A stretch of 64,000 nucleotides of DNA from Candida dubliniensis CD36 (lineage: Eukaryota; Ascomycota; Pichiomycetes; Serinales; Debaryomycetaceae): assembly GCF_000026945.1 (NCBI RefSeq), contig NC_012863.1:310001-374000 (forward strand). Reading direction: 5' to 3'. The notes beneath the pieces were generated by a model. It had not been told where the DNA came from and did no database searches. It was given only the letters and a program-made list of their open reading frames with translations. This document shows positions 24,202 through 34,300 of the stretch, piece after piece (position 1 is the first letter of the stretch; each line of letters starts with the position of its first letter). A program made the position numbers and the translations under genes.

Positions 24202-26919
24202 TTATCCTACTAATATAGGTACATCTACTTTAACTATATTATCAGCAAATTCATTTTGATCATTATTAGTTCCTTTATAACGGACCATAACTTGTAAACA
24301 ATATAATCTCCCTACAAGACAACTTTGGAAACTTGGTAACAAATTGACATTATTCTTATTCAATATTGTTAATGGAATTGTCAAATCTTTACAATAACGG
24401 AAACCCTTACTATTATTATTCAATTGTTCAACTTTCCAACTTCCTTCATGATTTAATAAATTTGAATCGGTTATTATTTGGAAATAATCTTTAATGGTAT
24501 CTTTTTTAACTCCTAAAGATTTAATTGATTTCAAATATAAAAATGTATCTCGACTTAAAGAAATTTTATTTTCTTTAACAAATGAAATATAATTTGATAC
24601 TTGATCTTTTAAATTTTGTAAATTACTTCTAGTTATTTCCACAGGATCTTTAATATATTCATCTTGATTATTTTCATTAGTATAAAAAAAATCATAACCA
24701 AGTTCAAATGGAATTGGATAATCAGTACTATATGACCAAAATATAATATTGACATCTACTGATTGAATTTCTGGAGCACGAATATTATTATCAGTTGTAA
24801 TAAATTCTAATTTCAATTTTATTGAATCAATAATATCTTCTTTATTTCGATTATATATTTCATCCATATGACTCAAAACCGGTCGAAGTGAATCCAACTC
24901 TTCTTCTTCTTCGTCTTGTGGTTGTTGTTTGCTATTATTATATTTCATTAATAATCTTGGTGATGCATACGGTATGATTTTATCAGGTATTATAACTGAT
25001 AATTTCAGTTCACCAATTTTAACTAAAGATGATAAAATCATTTTTTTCTTTTTACCAAATATTTCTGTAGGTATTTTAGTAATAATGATATTATTCTCTA
25101 TTTCACAAGAAGGTGGTTTAAATTCTTGTCTCAAACTATTATCATTCTTATTATTATTAGTAGTAGTATTTTCATTATTGACATTAATAATTAAATTTTT
25201 ATTTTTCACTTCTTCAGGACTTAATTCCATATGTAACAATTTTTCATCAATTTCTTTTTCAACTTCAAAATTTTGTAATTTAATATCTTTCCAAGTAAGT
25301 TTATTCAAATATTGTTGCATAAATTTCCCACCAATACCATTAACTGGATATCCACCTATTTGGAATCGTTTACAATATTGAACTTGTTCTTTTAAATCAG
25401 GAATAAATCTAAGGAAATATTGAGCATTTTTAGAAATTACATATTCTGCTGCAGTAGCATTATTATTATTAATTTCATCATGAGATATAGGTTCAGTAGA
25501 ATTTAATCTATCAATGAATTTTGCTTCTATTGTATAAGAAATACTCAAATCATCAAAACTATAATCTTTAGTTAACATGGGAGTACCTCGTACATTCAAA
25601 AACCCATATCCTAAAGCTTTATTGAGTTGTATTCCTTCACCACGATTATAAAAACATGTTCTATCTATCCCCATTGAAGGAGGAGGTAATAAATGAGGTA
25701 ATAATGAATTTATACAAGCATTATCTAATAATCTATGAGGAAATTTAAATGTGAAAAATTTCTTATACTTTATATTGGGTTGTAATAATCGATCTGTTGG
25801 TAAACCAATAACTGAACCATCAGATAAATCATGAGAAAATGGTTCATATTCAATCCCAGCACTATTGGGTACTTGAACATATCCATAAGAAGCATTTAAA
25901 TCATACATTTTCAAAAATTTCTTCATTAAAATTTTCAGAAACTTGTTGGTTAATCCAGAAGTAGTAGTGGTTGCATGAGGGTTTCTTTCCACAGATTTTA
26001 TTGTTCCTTCCAAAGAAACAGTAAATAACCCAAATTCCACTGGTTCATGGGATTTATTGATAACAGTTATATATCCATTGACAAAATCACCACTAGTATA
26101 TTCTTTTAATCTTGTTTCTAAATCATTGTTGGCATTTGGTTGTGGGATTTGTTTAGTAACATAGATCTGAATATCTATCGGTGAATGTGGTAACTTATGC
26201 AATTTATCTATGTTATCTAGTGGTGAATGACCATATGTATCGTGAGTCACTTCAATATTTTGATTATGTACATTAGCATTAACAGTTGAACCAACCGGCA
26301 GTAATGTGTTATTATTGTTGTTGTTGTTATGATTATTATGATCATGTTCTTCAAATAAATATTCATCATTATTCATTTCGTCTCTCTCTTGAGCCAAGCC
26401 ATACTCATTTAACCTTTCAATGGCTTCATCTATAGTACGATCTCTTGAATTTGAAGGAGATAATGTGGGAGGAGTTGGCGACGAATTTGTGACATCTCCA
26501 TACCCAGGTGGTAAACTAGATAAATCTTCTTGGAATTGACGATCATCTCGTTTAAGTATACTTTGGAACATTTGAAACGATGGCAAAACATCAAAATATT
26601 CCGTTTGTGAATGACTAGAAACGGTAGAAAGTTCAGCTATGGGACTTCTGCCACCACCCAATAGATTTATTTGTCTTTGTTGTTCAGCAGATGGTTTATA
26701 CGGAACATTCTTTATATTACCAGAAGTTTTCGATCTTGTACTGGAACTAGAAAGTGTTGGGACTCTTGATGCTGAGGAAACAGGGGTCAATGATATCGGC
26801 GATGATACTTGTGAAATTGATTCATTATATGAAGGGGGGTTTCCTGATGGGTTTCTTTTAAAAGCTTTATTAGATGAAGATGATGAGTCCTTTATGTTTA
26901 CTAAATTGGGTAAATGCAT
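24202..26919 (-). CDS. BUL1: Bul1/Bul2-type arrestin-like ubiquitin-ligase adaptor
   Basis: A 905-aa protein of the Bul family, which recruits the ubiquitin ligase Rsp5 to membrane permeases such as amino-acid transporters. Two PY motifs are seen: NPPSY (about residue 27) and LPPGY (about 138). The segment EYFDVLPSFQMFQSILKRDDRQFQEDL (about 108-134) is a Bul signature. The arrestin-like core begins near residue 245 (DIQIYVTKQIPQP), with GYITVINKSHEPVEFGLFTVSLEGT. The C-terminus has GRLYCLQVMVRYKG. Low-complexity Asn and Ser insertions are typical for Candida. Yeast has Bul1 and Bul2; which one this equals cannot be told, so the symbol is approximate. Confidence 0.87.
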   Translation of the reverse strand: MHLPNLVNIKDSSSSSNKAFKRNPSGNPPSYNESISQVSSPISLTPVSSASRVPTLSSSSTRSKTSGNIKNVPYKPSAEQQRQINLLGGGRSPIAELSTVSSHSQTEYFDVLPSFQMFQSILKRDDRQFQEDLSSLPPGYGDVTNSSPTPPTLSPSNSRDRTIDEAIERLNEYGLAQERDEMNNDEYLFEEHDHNNHNNNNNNNTLLPVGSTVNANVHNQNIEVTHDTYGHSPLDNIDKLHKLPHSPIDIQIYVTKQIPQPNANNDLETRLKEYTSGDFVNGYITVINKSHEPVEFGLFTVSLEGTIKSVERNPHATTTTSGLTNKFLKILMKKFLKMYDLNASYGYVQVPNSAGIEYEPFSHDLSDGSVIGLPTDRLLQPNIKYKKFFTFKFPHRLLDNACINSLLPHLLPPPSMGIDRTCFYNRGEGIQLNKALGYGFLNVRGTPMLTKDYSFDDLSISYTIEAKFIDRLNSTEPISHDEINNNNATAAEYVISKNAQYFLRFIPDLKEQVQYCKRFQIGGYPVNGIGGKFMQQYLNKLTWKDIKLQNFEVEKEIDEKLLHMELSPEEVKNKNLIINVNNENTTTNNNKNDNSLRQEFKPPSCEIENNIIITKIPTEIFGKKKKMILSSLVKIGELKLSVIIPDKIIPYASPRLLMKYNNSKQQPQDEEEEELDSLRPVLSHMDEIYNRNKEDIIDSIKLKLEFITTDNNIRAPEIQSVDVNIIFWSYSTDYPIPFELGYDFFYTNENNQDEYIKDPVEITRSNLQNLKDQVSNYISFVKENKISLSRDTFLYLKSIKSLGVKKDTIKDYFQIITDSNLLNHEGSWKVEQLNNNSKGFRYCKDLTIPLTILNKNNVNLLPSFQSCLVGRLYCLQVMVRYKGTNNDQNEFADNIVKVDVPILVG

Positions 26920-27428
26920 AATCTGATATGGACAAAATGAAATCTGGTCTCCACAGTTTTCTTTTATCTGAATTTAAAGAAGGTTTATTTTCTTCGAAAT
27001 TGTTATTATCGCATCTTGTTATACTGTAAAAAAAAAAATTAAAGATTTCCTTGAAAAGGTTATTAAAAAAAAAAATGGACAAGGGGAGGCGGCGGAATTA
27101 TGACTCTGTCTCTCTCTATCTATCTATCTGTTCGCAAATAACTGCCAAGGCAGGATCAACTGGGCCCACCTTTGCAATTCAAACGGCATCAACAAATTTA
27201 TCATACACCAGAGGAGGAGGTTCAATATCTTGTAGTGGTCTCCCATAACCTACACTACATTGAACTACCTGATTAATCTTTATGAACTCTTGTAAAAAGA
27301 TTGCTCTATAGACTTAGCTACAATAGTTACCACAACTTTATGCCGTACGTAAGCAAAGAGGTATAATGCGGCAATAGAATAAGAGATTAATTCTATACAT
27401 TAAAGATACTTTAATTCTATTCTGAGCC
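26920..27428. promoter_or_regulatory. Upstream region of the BUL1-like gene
   Basis: About 500 bp between the BUL1-like start and the last predicted snoRNA-host splice acceptor. It must hold the BUL1-like promoter. I see purine tracts and a CT-rich stretch near 27104-27130, but no motif I can name. Confidence 0.5.
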
Positions 27429-27489
27429 CTATTCAAAAGGTTAGTATTCTATTTTTAATAATTGAAATCTTAGATGTTAATATATATAT

Positions 27490-27595
27490 ATCATAATCAG
27501 ACTGACATGCAAATCGAATTTTAGTGAATTTCTTTTCATGGTTTTTTGGAACTCAATGGAAAGATGAAATTGGTATAGTATCATCAAAATAAATA
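27490..27595 (-). ncRNA. snR72: Box C/D snoRNA, snR72-like
   Basis: C box TTGATGA at 27587-27581 (first base off consensus) and D box CTGA at 27500-27497. The bases directly before the D box, CGATTTGCATGTCAGT, pair with the 25S segment CUGACGUGCAAAUCG (one G-U pair). The fifth base upstream of the D box faces the A that I recall as Am876, the snR72 target. It lies in the intron 27645-27429. The terminal stem is weak, so the exact ends are uncertain. Confidence 0.83.
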
Positions 27596-28049
27596 AATAG
27601 ATATATAACATCAAGTAAAGAATAAAAGTAAATTATATCACATACCCATGGCTTTAATTCATATGTTTATAAACAGTAGGGTAGTTTTCAAAAAGTAAGA
27701 AGAACCAAAATGAAAAAAAAAAAAAAAAAAAAAATTTTCACCACGACCATCAGAAGCATCATTGAAAGTGTTAATAATAAATTGACCCCTTTTACACGAA
27801 ATATATGAGTTCAATTGAATGAACTAAATCATGACATTGATAATATGCAGAAAACAGAAGCAGAAGAAGTTAGATTAATGGAAATACCCCACAAAGGAAA
27901 GAGAAAATAAAGTAATTAGGTTTCAAATGGTTTTGGTTTTGAAGTAGTAAATTACATTATTCTAAAGCAATAGAATGTTTTTGAATTGAAAATATTTTAT
28001 TCAGAACACTATATATACATAATGAAGATAAACATAATATAAAAAATGC

Positions 28050-28175
28050 TTCTATGTTATATCAGGAACCACGGCCGGTCAAGGCCAGATTTATCATCAA
28101 TATTTAGGAATTAACAGTCCCTAAACAACAGTAGACCGTCGTGAAAAATGTGGTGTAATCATCATAAACATAGAA
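28050..28175 (-). ncRNA. snR73: Box C/D snoRNA, snR73-like
   Basis: C box ATGATGA at 28165-28159, D' CTGT at 28131-28128, C' TTGATGA near 28100, D box CTGA at 28065-28062. A perfect 9-bp terminal stem TTCTATGTT/AACATAGAA closes it. The guide before D' (TCACGACGGTCTA) pairs with 25S UAGACCGUCGUGA and places the modification on the C recalled as Cm2959. The 3' half contains an unusually GC-rich segment (GGCC-TTGA-CCGGCC) before box D, of unknown purpose. Confidence 0.92.
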
Positions 28176-28309
28176 CCACTAATTATGTTTCTTTCTTTAT
28201 ATACCTAATACCAATATATGTATATGTATATATATTTTCTTCAAATGAAAACAATTAGAATCGGTTTTTATTGAAAGTCTTCAATATTATCATTCTTTTC
28301 TTTAAAATT

Positions 28310-28393
28310 TCAAAAATCAGACAATACTTTATATCTTCATAAATTCAGACATATGCTTGTCAAAAATTTTGAGGAAAATTTCATCATATTTAA
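28310..28393 (-). ncRNA. snR74: Box C/D snoRNA, snR74-like
   Basis: C box ATGATGA at 28387-28381, D' CTGA at 28348-28345, a C'-like ATGAAGA near 28340, D box CTGA at 28320-28317. The guide GACAAGCATATG before D' is complementary to the 5' end of 18S rRNA (CAUAUGCUUGUC). The fifth base faces A28, the known snR74 site. The flanks are A/T-rich and pair only partly. Confidence 0.92.
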
Positions 28394-28521
28394 AATTTTT
28401 AATAATGACTATTGAAGACCCACTAAAATCCAAAGTTAAGAATCTATTGTTTGCCCCTGTCTGTTATTAAGTTAGTATACAAATTTGATTTCCAAAAAAG
28501 CACAAAGCAAATACAGTTGAC

Positions 28522-28619
28522 TTAGATCAGAAATGCATGAATGGTAATTAAATAAAAGTTTGTCATCAACGGGAAACCCAAGATTCTGACTCGTCATCTA
28601 GTAAAATCATCACATCTAA
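28522..28619 (-). ncRNA. snR75: Box C/D snoRNA, snR75-like
   Basis: C box GTGATGA at 28613-28607, an internal C'-like TTGATGA, D box CTGA at 28530-28527, and a terminal stem TTAGA/TCTAA. The guide CCATTCATGC before D pairs with 25S GCAUGAAUGG. The fifth base faces the first G, recalled as Gm2288. It lies within the predicted intron 28673-28461. Confidence 0.92.
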
Positions 28620-28734
28620 TTTTCATAAATATATATATATATATATGGGAGAACCCACATATGAAATACATACACTTCAAAAAAAACAAGTTAGTACATT
28701 GTCCCAACTATGATATATTGAATTTACAATTAGT

Positions 28735-28840
28735 TTATTGTATAAATCAGTTACGATGGGTTTCTGAGGCCCACCTAAAAATGCATTATCACTCATAAAT
28801 TATTCAGTGCCCAGTGCAATAATTCATCCTAATCCAATAA
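28735..28840 (-). ncRNA. snR76: Box C/D snoRNA, snR76-like
   Basis: A C-like box AGGATGA at 28830-28824 (one deviation from RTGATGA), D' CTGA at 28807-28804, C' GTGATAA near 28790, D CTGA at 28750-28747. The guide TTGCACTGGGCA before D' pairs with 25S UGCCCAGUGC, facing the C recalled as Cm2197. An outer stem TTATTG/CAATAA is present a few bases from the boxes. It lies in the predicted intron 28876-28675. Confidence 0.87.
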
Positions 28841-28982
28841 AAACAAAAAAACAAAAAAAATATATTATTGACATACACTTTTTGAATTGGAATGTTAGTA
28901 AATATATAATTCTAAAATGGAGTTTAATTCAAAAAATTTCCAATTTCTTTGTTTCAACAATTTTAATTTTAATTAATATAAA

Positions 28983-29075
28983 AAAAATCAGGAGCGTATT
29001 GGTGCAAAAACTTTATCAATCATTAGATTTCAGCCAGTAATTCCAGCTTTGTTTTTGTTAAATCATCATTGAAAA
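28983..29075 (-). ncRNA. snR77: Box C/D snoRNA, snR77-like
   Basis: Complete box set: C ATGATGA 29069-29063, D' CTGA 29033-29030, C' ATGATTG near 29020, D CTGA 28991-28988. The guide AGCTGGAATTAC before D' pairs with the universally conserved 18S GGUAAUUCCAGCU, and the fifth base faces the U recalled as Um578. It lies in the predicted intron 29151-28878. A T run precedes the C box, so no clear terminal stem is seen. Confidence 0.92.
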
Positions 29076-29248
29076 AAAAAAAAAAAAATTTCAAAACAAC
29101 AGAAATGAAAGGGTGAATGAAATATTGAATGTAGATAATATTAAAACATACATTAACTGATATTTGAAGTTAAGTTAGTATATATATAATCTTCCATAAA
29201 CCTTGTGAAATTGAAAGCGTTTTTTTTGTAATTAAAACAAAGAAGAAG

Positions 29249-29343
29249 AATTGTCAGAAAGCCATGCATAAAATAATTTTCTGATCATTCCGATTAAAGT
29301 CACAGACTCTAGTTTAAATGATTATTCGTATTCATCCTCAATT
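29249..29343 (-). ncRNA. snR78: Box C/D snoRNA, snR78-like
   Basis: A C-like box AGGATGA at 29338-29332, D' CTGT at 29305-29302, D CTGA at 29257-29254, terminal stem AATTG/CAATT. The guide AAACTAGAGT before D' pairs with 25S ACUCUAGUUU, facing the U recalled as Um2421. The region before box D (ATGCATGGCTT) also matches 18S AAGCCAUGCAU, a possible second target. It is the first snoRNA of the host. Confidence 0.88.
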
Positions 29344-29640
29344 TCATTTCTCTTTGGGTAATAGTGTCAATGTTTCATTTCAATTAATAATAGAAACTAA
29401 ACATACAAGTATATATATATATAATGATTTTTTTTGGTTAATTGATTAAAGAAGAAAAGAAAACATACAAGAAGGGTTTGCAAAAGAGTGAAGGAAATTT
29501 TTATGATTTTATACTAACGAATGAGAAAATTTTTTCTTCTTCTTCTTCTTCTGTTTGATGAGTATGTGTATGTGCGTGTACACATTACAAATTAAACTTC
29601 ATGCTGGGTAATTTCGCACTTTAGTATTTATAGAAACTAG

Positions 29641-29648
29641 TTAGGGCT
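29641..29648 (-). promoter_or_regulatory. Tbf1-type site AGCCCTAA upstream of the snoRNA host
   Basis: TTAGGGCT on the plus strand lies 11 bp past the MPE1 stop and about 170 bp before the first GTATGT of the snoRNA host. Tbf1 is known to mark snoRNA promoters in yeasts, so the site fits. The promoter would overlap the MPE1 3'-UTR. Confidence 0.6.
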
Positions 29649-29659
29649 ATTAGATCTAT

Positions 29660-31114
29660 TTACTGGGGCGGATTACCACCACTATTGTTGTTATTGTTGT
29701 TATTAAATTGTTGTACCTGGGTTGGTGGCATAAAATGTGGAGGTGGTACCATTCCAAATCCAGGAGGAGGGGGAGGAGGAATCTGGACTCCTGGTGGTAA
29801 GGCAAATGGCATTGGTGGCATAACACCAACAGGAAACATTCCTGGTTGGATAGTAGCTGGAGCAATTTTTTGTTTTTTAGCATCAGGTTCCCCTGAATTA
29901 TCATCAGCACTCATTTCCTCTGCTGTACGTTTACTTGGATCTTTTATATTGAGTTCTTTTTCTTTTGATGACACATATTCTTGTAGCTTGTCTTCTAAAT
30001 CCTTATTAGGGATAACTGAATCAAGAAACACATCTGCTTTACCACAATTAGGACAATGGAAATCATTATCAATTAAAACTCTTTCTAATTCAGGTTGGTT
30101 ATAATTGAAGTTTTTCATGCTTTGTAGCTTGGTACTATCTGTACAACATGGGGTCATTACGATTGGTGGTGACAAAACTGTTTTAGTATTGGCCAATGGA
30201 TCCAAAAATTCCAATTTATTATCCTTTTCAATTTCTGTAACCAATTTCAGTTCATATTCCCTCTTTGATTTTAAAGCAGCATTTTGCAATTTTTCTTGAT
30301 AATTTTGCCATGTTTTGGAATCAGCCATGGCGATAGCATAATCACCTTCATCAGTAATTAATATCACATTACCTTCACTATCAACCACATCACCATTATC
30401 ATTTGTAGTTAGCGTATTAGCTTTACTTTCCACTTCTTCTCTTGAAATAGTTTTCAAATAAGATTTTGGAATACCAGTTGTTCTCATAATCTTTTTACCT
30501 TCAAAATTGGGGTCATTATTAGTAGGACAATTTTTGATCCAATGATCTTTTTTCCCACATCGATAACAAATATAACCTGGTGGCGGATGATCATCTTGCT
30601 TATTTGCTGTACTGGCGGCAGTGGGTTTATTAAATACCATTTTATGATGAGCCAAATCTTCTTGTGTTTGTTCCCAAGCATTCGATTGATTCTGAAACAT
30701 TAATTTAATTCTATCTTCTTCAGTTGCATTTTCATCCAATTGTTGTATTGGAACCGAAAGAGATGAATTTGCCGTTTGTCCACTACTAATAGTCGAAGTA
30801 ATTGCCTTTCGATTTATTCTTGGTTTACCAGTTACATATCTCAGAGCATTGTTGTATTTTCCCAGTTTTACAAATGCTGGAGATCGTTTAGCTAGTACAT
30901 AACTTGATCGAGGTATTACATCTTGATCCAATTCATATTCTTGATCTGGTTGTTCAGAATGATATAATCTTAAATTGAAATCTTGTCCTGAACCCAATTG
31001 ATTCTGGGTAATGATCTCTTTCTTCAAATCAAATACACTTATCGATGTTCCATCAAAATGTATAACACTTTTATTCTTTTGATGCAAGAATTTGTAATAT
31101 ACTACAGAGGACAT
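29660..31114 (-). CDS. MPE1: Mpe1, cleavage and polyadenylation factor subunit (RBBP6 family)
   Basis: Acts in pre-mRNA 3'-end cleavage and polyadenylation. Domains appear in the family order: N-terminal DWNN ubiquitin-like domain (SSVVYYKFLHQKNKSVIHFDG..., residues 1-80), zinc knuckle CYRCGKKDHWIKNCP (about 180-195), then a RING/U-box-like region with TPCC, CPNCGKADVFLDSVIPNKDLEDKL (about 310-370). The C-terminus is Pro/Gly/Asn-rich and disordered. At 484 aa it is close to the yeast 441 aa. It is divergent from NUP120 across 253 bp. Confidence 0.95.
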   Translation of the reverse strand: MSSVVYYKFLHQKNKSVIHFDGTSISVFDLKKEIITQNQLGSGQDFNLRLYHSEQPDQEYELDQDVIPRSSYVLAKRSPAFVKLGKYNNALRYVTGKPRINRKAITSTISSGQTANSSLSVPIQQLDENATEEDRIKLMFQNQSNAWEQTQEDLAHHKMVFNKPTAASTANKQDDHPPPGYICYRCGKKDHWIKNCPTNNDPNFEGKKIMRTTGIPKSYLKTISREEVESKANTLTTNDNGDVVDSEGNVILITDEGDYAIAMADSKTWQNYQEKLQNAALKSKREYELKLVTEIEKDNKLEFLDPLANTKTVLSPPIVMTPCCTDSTKLQSMKNFNYNQPELERVLIDNDFHCPNCGKADVFLDSVIPNKDLEDKLQEYVSSKEKELNIKDPSKRTAEEMSADDNSGEPDAKKQKIAPATIQPGMFPVGVMPPMPFALPPGVQIPPPPPPGFGMVPPPHFMPPTQVQQFNNNNNNNSGGNPPQ

Positions 31115-31367
31115 TGTGAGTAGGTGTCAGAATAACTTGATTGAATAGTTGTTAAGGTTTTTTTTGTCTTGTTTTTGATTTAAGAGAACTGTTTATGGGA
31201 AAGAAAAAAATTTTCTAATGGCTTTCCCAAACTTGAAAAGCAAAACAACATTGGCATAGAAAAAAAAAAGGCAAAGACTATTTAGGTACAAATATATTTA
31301 ATCTTCATTGATCCTTGCTTTCTTAGTTAGTTTGTTATTAAAGAGATAGTATTAATTTAGGTATATC

Positions 31368-34300
31368 ATGGATGTATCCTATTCATTTACACCTTTGATA
31401 GGATATAAAGATAGTTTGATTGATCAACATGTAAAATTACCTTTAAATTATCCCATCATTGACAACAACCATATCAAAACGATATCTACAACTCCTAATA
31501 ATGAATTTCATAAGAAAATAGCTACTACAGGTAAGATTATCAAATTATCTAAACAATCTCTTGTTCTGGCGGTATCAATCTCGGTATTCAATGATATGAA
31601 AACAATTGTTTTAACACCAATGGAATTACAACTGAATAGTATTGGTTTCCAATTTCAAAATTTGATTATAGATTTACCTCATTCAATATTTTCTACCAAT
31701 TGTATCACTTTCCATTATAGTAATGATCATATTTTGATTGATTTAGTCGATGAAAATTATTTGTTTATCACTTTGAAAATTGCCATTGATAAATTCATTT
31801 TCGGGCAACAACTCACTTTAGATAATTTTGAAGAATGGGGGTATATTTCTGTTCCTTATTCATTTGAATTGAGATCATCACCATTCTTTGTAAAATGTTT
31901 AGATAATTTGAATTTGATTGTTTCTTTGAAAGATGGTGGATTGCTACATTTCAAAAGAGATGAAGATTTGGGTGAAATTACCGTGTTTAATTTCCAAGAA
32001 CAAGGTACATTAATACCATTCTTGGGATTTTTTGGTGGTGGGAAACGGAAAGAAATTGTTTTAGATGGAGTTTCTTCTAATTCAATCGTTGATGTTTTAC
32101 AGATTGGTGATGTAGTGATTACTTTATCGGTTAATAAAGTGTTGAAACTTTGGAATCTTGGTGGACACCAAAACTTGTCAACATTAGCAATTGCAGATGA
32201 CGATACATGGTTACCCACTATCCCTAGCAAGTATTTAAAGTCGTACAAACAAGAAGATGGGAAAACTATAGTATCACTATTTATCAACACCAAATCAGGC
32301 GATTCTTCAAAGAGTATGTTTGTATTCAAATCATTTGAATTGGAAGGTTCAAATTTAAACGATTTATCAGATCTTTCTTTCCAACCAGAACTCCCCAATT
32401 CAGTATTGTTTTCTTCTGACGTATTTTATCACGAATCAAACTTCCAAAACACTATTTGGTTCATTCAAGATTATGAAATTGAAGTTCAAATCGGGCAATC
32501 TCAGATCAAATATTATATCTTATGGAAATCCAACACTTCTTCAGTTTTAGTAGAGTATACGATAAATCTGATTAATGGTGCAATTTTATCAATTCACATT
32601 TCCCATCCCAATGGCTTTGAAATTGACGAAAATATATCTGCATATCATGACACTGAATATTATATGGATAGAATATTTGATTCCGGGAACTATGATTCTT
32701 TAATTGTTTTGACATCAATTCAAATATTAAGTCAACATTGGGAAATTGATAGTAACAATACTGATATGACAACCCAAACGATTCGACAATTGGCTATAGA
32801 TGCAATTAATTCTAAGGCAGCATCAGATAACACCAAAAGTTATTGGTTTAAATTACAATCTTTATGTGAAGAATTCAAAAATTTGAGTCAAGAAACTTTA
32901 TCATTATCAATTTTCGATAATCAAATTTTGACTTTGAATGTTAATGGTTATGGTATATACCGTAAATCGGCATTTTTTGAATCTTTTGCTAATCAGAAAT
33001 TGAATAGTCCTGATGGGAAATTAATGTTGATTTTCAATAAATTTGAGACCTTTATATCGCGTAAAAGTTATCATAAATTGCATCAAGAGTTGCTCCAATT
33101 TCAAAAAATTTCAGCAAATGACATTACAAATCTTTTCACAAAACATATTGAAGGAAAGATATCTACTACTGAGATACAAACAATCTTAACGGATTTAGAA
33201 CAAATTCCTGGTATTGTTGAAATAGTCAAATCGTTAATTGGAAGTTCTGGGTTTGAGTTAGTTGATGTCTCAATCCCAAGTAAAAGCCTTGGTACTTTTT
33301 ATAAAATAGCTACAGTAATGATATTCAGGAACATTATGGAGACCCATAAGACATTGCTATTAGATTTAGTGGCATTATTTTTTATATGTGAAACTAATGA
33401 TCAAATAGTTGAATTTGTGAACCAAATCCGGTCAAATTTGGTACAGTATAATATCATGGAAGTGGTTTTCGACACCTGTTTAACATCAGGTGTAGTTGAA
33501 ACCAAGAATATGGGTCAAGTGCAGAATTCGATTTTTTGGTCATCCATTGTTGGTACCCATTCTCAATTAAAACGATTAATAGGGTCGTTACAATTAAATG
33601 ATGGATACGAATATTTTTATAACAAAGTGTTATGTGAAGACTATTTAGTTGATGTGATTATTGAATTGATCAACAACAAAGAATATTTCTATTTACGAGA
33701 AAAATTTTTAACAAAGCTTAATCAAGAGAAAATTGTAGAGAAATTTTTGGTTGGTTTAATATATTTATTCAATAATGATGCCAAATCATTCTACGAAATT
33801 TTCCATAATTATTCCAAGTTCCAAAATTTTTCTGAAAATAAAATCAAAAAACATTTGAATAAAGATGAGAATTTACAGAATTTTACAGAGGTTTTATTTT
33901 CTAATCCTTCAAAATCTCAATATTATCATGGATTGTCTAAATTAGTTCAATCACAAATCAAAACTAACACTAGCAACAAATCACAACAAGAAGAACATAG
34001 TTTCATTGAAATTGCTTCAGATTTGGAAACTTTAGCCATTGATAATGAATCTAATATTGTTACAAGGGAAGAATTTTATTTAAATTTATTTGAATTATCT
34101 TTAAGGATTTCAAATTATGATATTACTACGAAATGTTTGAAAAATTTAACTGTTTCAACTAGTTTTAAAAATTTAATGACAAAATTTATTACTAAAATTA
34201 TTTCGCAACTGAAATTAGATATTATATTTCCTGCAACTAATGATGATGATGATGATGATTTTTATCGTCAACATTTTTCATTAATAGATTCAATAATTGA

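Larger units (their letters stand above)
27429..29468 (-). ncRNA. Multi-intron noncoding snoRNA host transcript (snR78-77-76-75-74-73-72 order)
   Basis: No protein gene fits this stretch. On the minus strand there are six GTATGT sequences (starting at 29468, 29406, 29151, 28876, 28673, 27645) and five exact TACTAAC branch points (beginning 29180, 28900, 28696, 28477, 27446), each followed by AG 10-20 nt later. By base composition I would expect about one GTATGT and 0.3 TACTAAC. The predicted introns are about 29468 or 29406 to 29157, 29151-28878, 28876-28675, 28673-28461 and 27645-27429. Each holds one box C/D snoRNA. Splice sites around snR74 and snR73 are weaker: a TTAG/GTATAT junction lies at 28204. 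A TATAAAA at 29513-29507 and a Tbf1 motif at 29641-29648 suggest transcription starting near 29490. Confidence 0.85.

Noticed and set aside
28807..29040. 77-codon plus-strand open frame
   Set aside because: It lies antisense to the snR77-like RNA and its intron, needs a non-ATG start, and resembles no protein.
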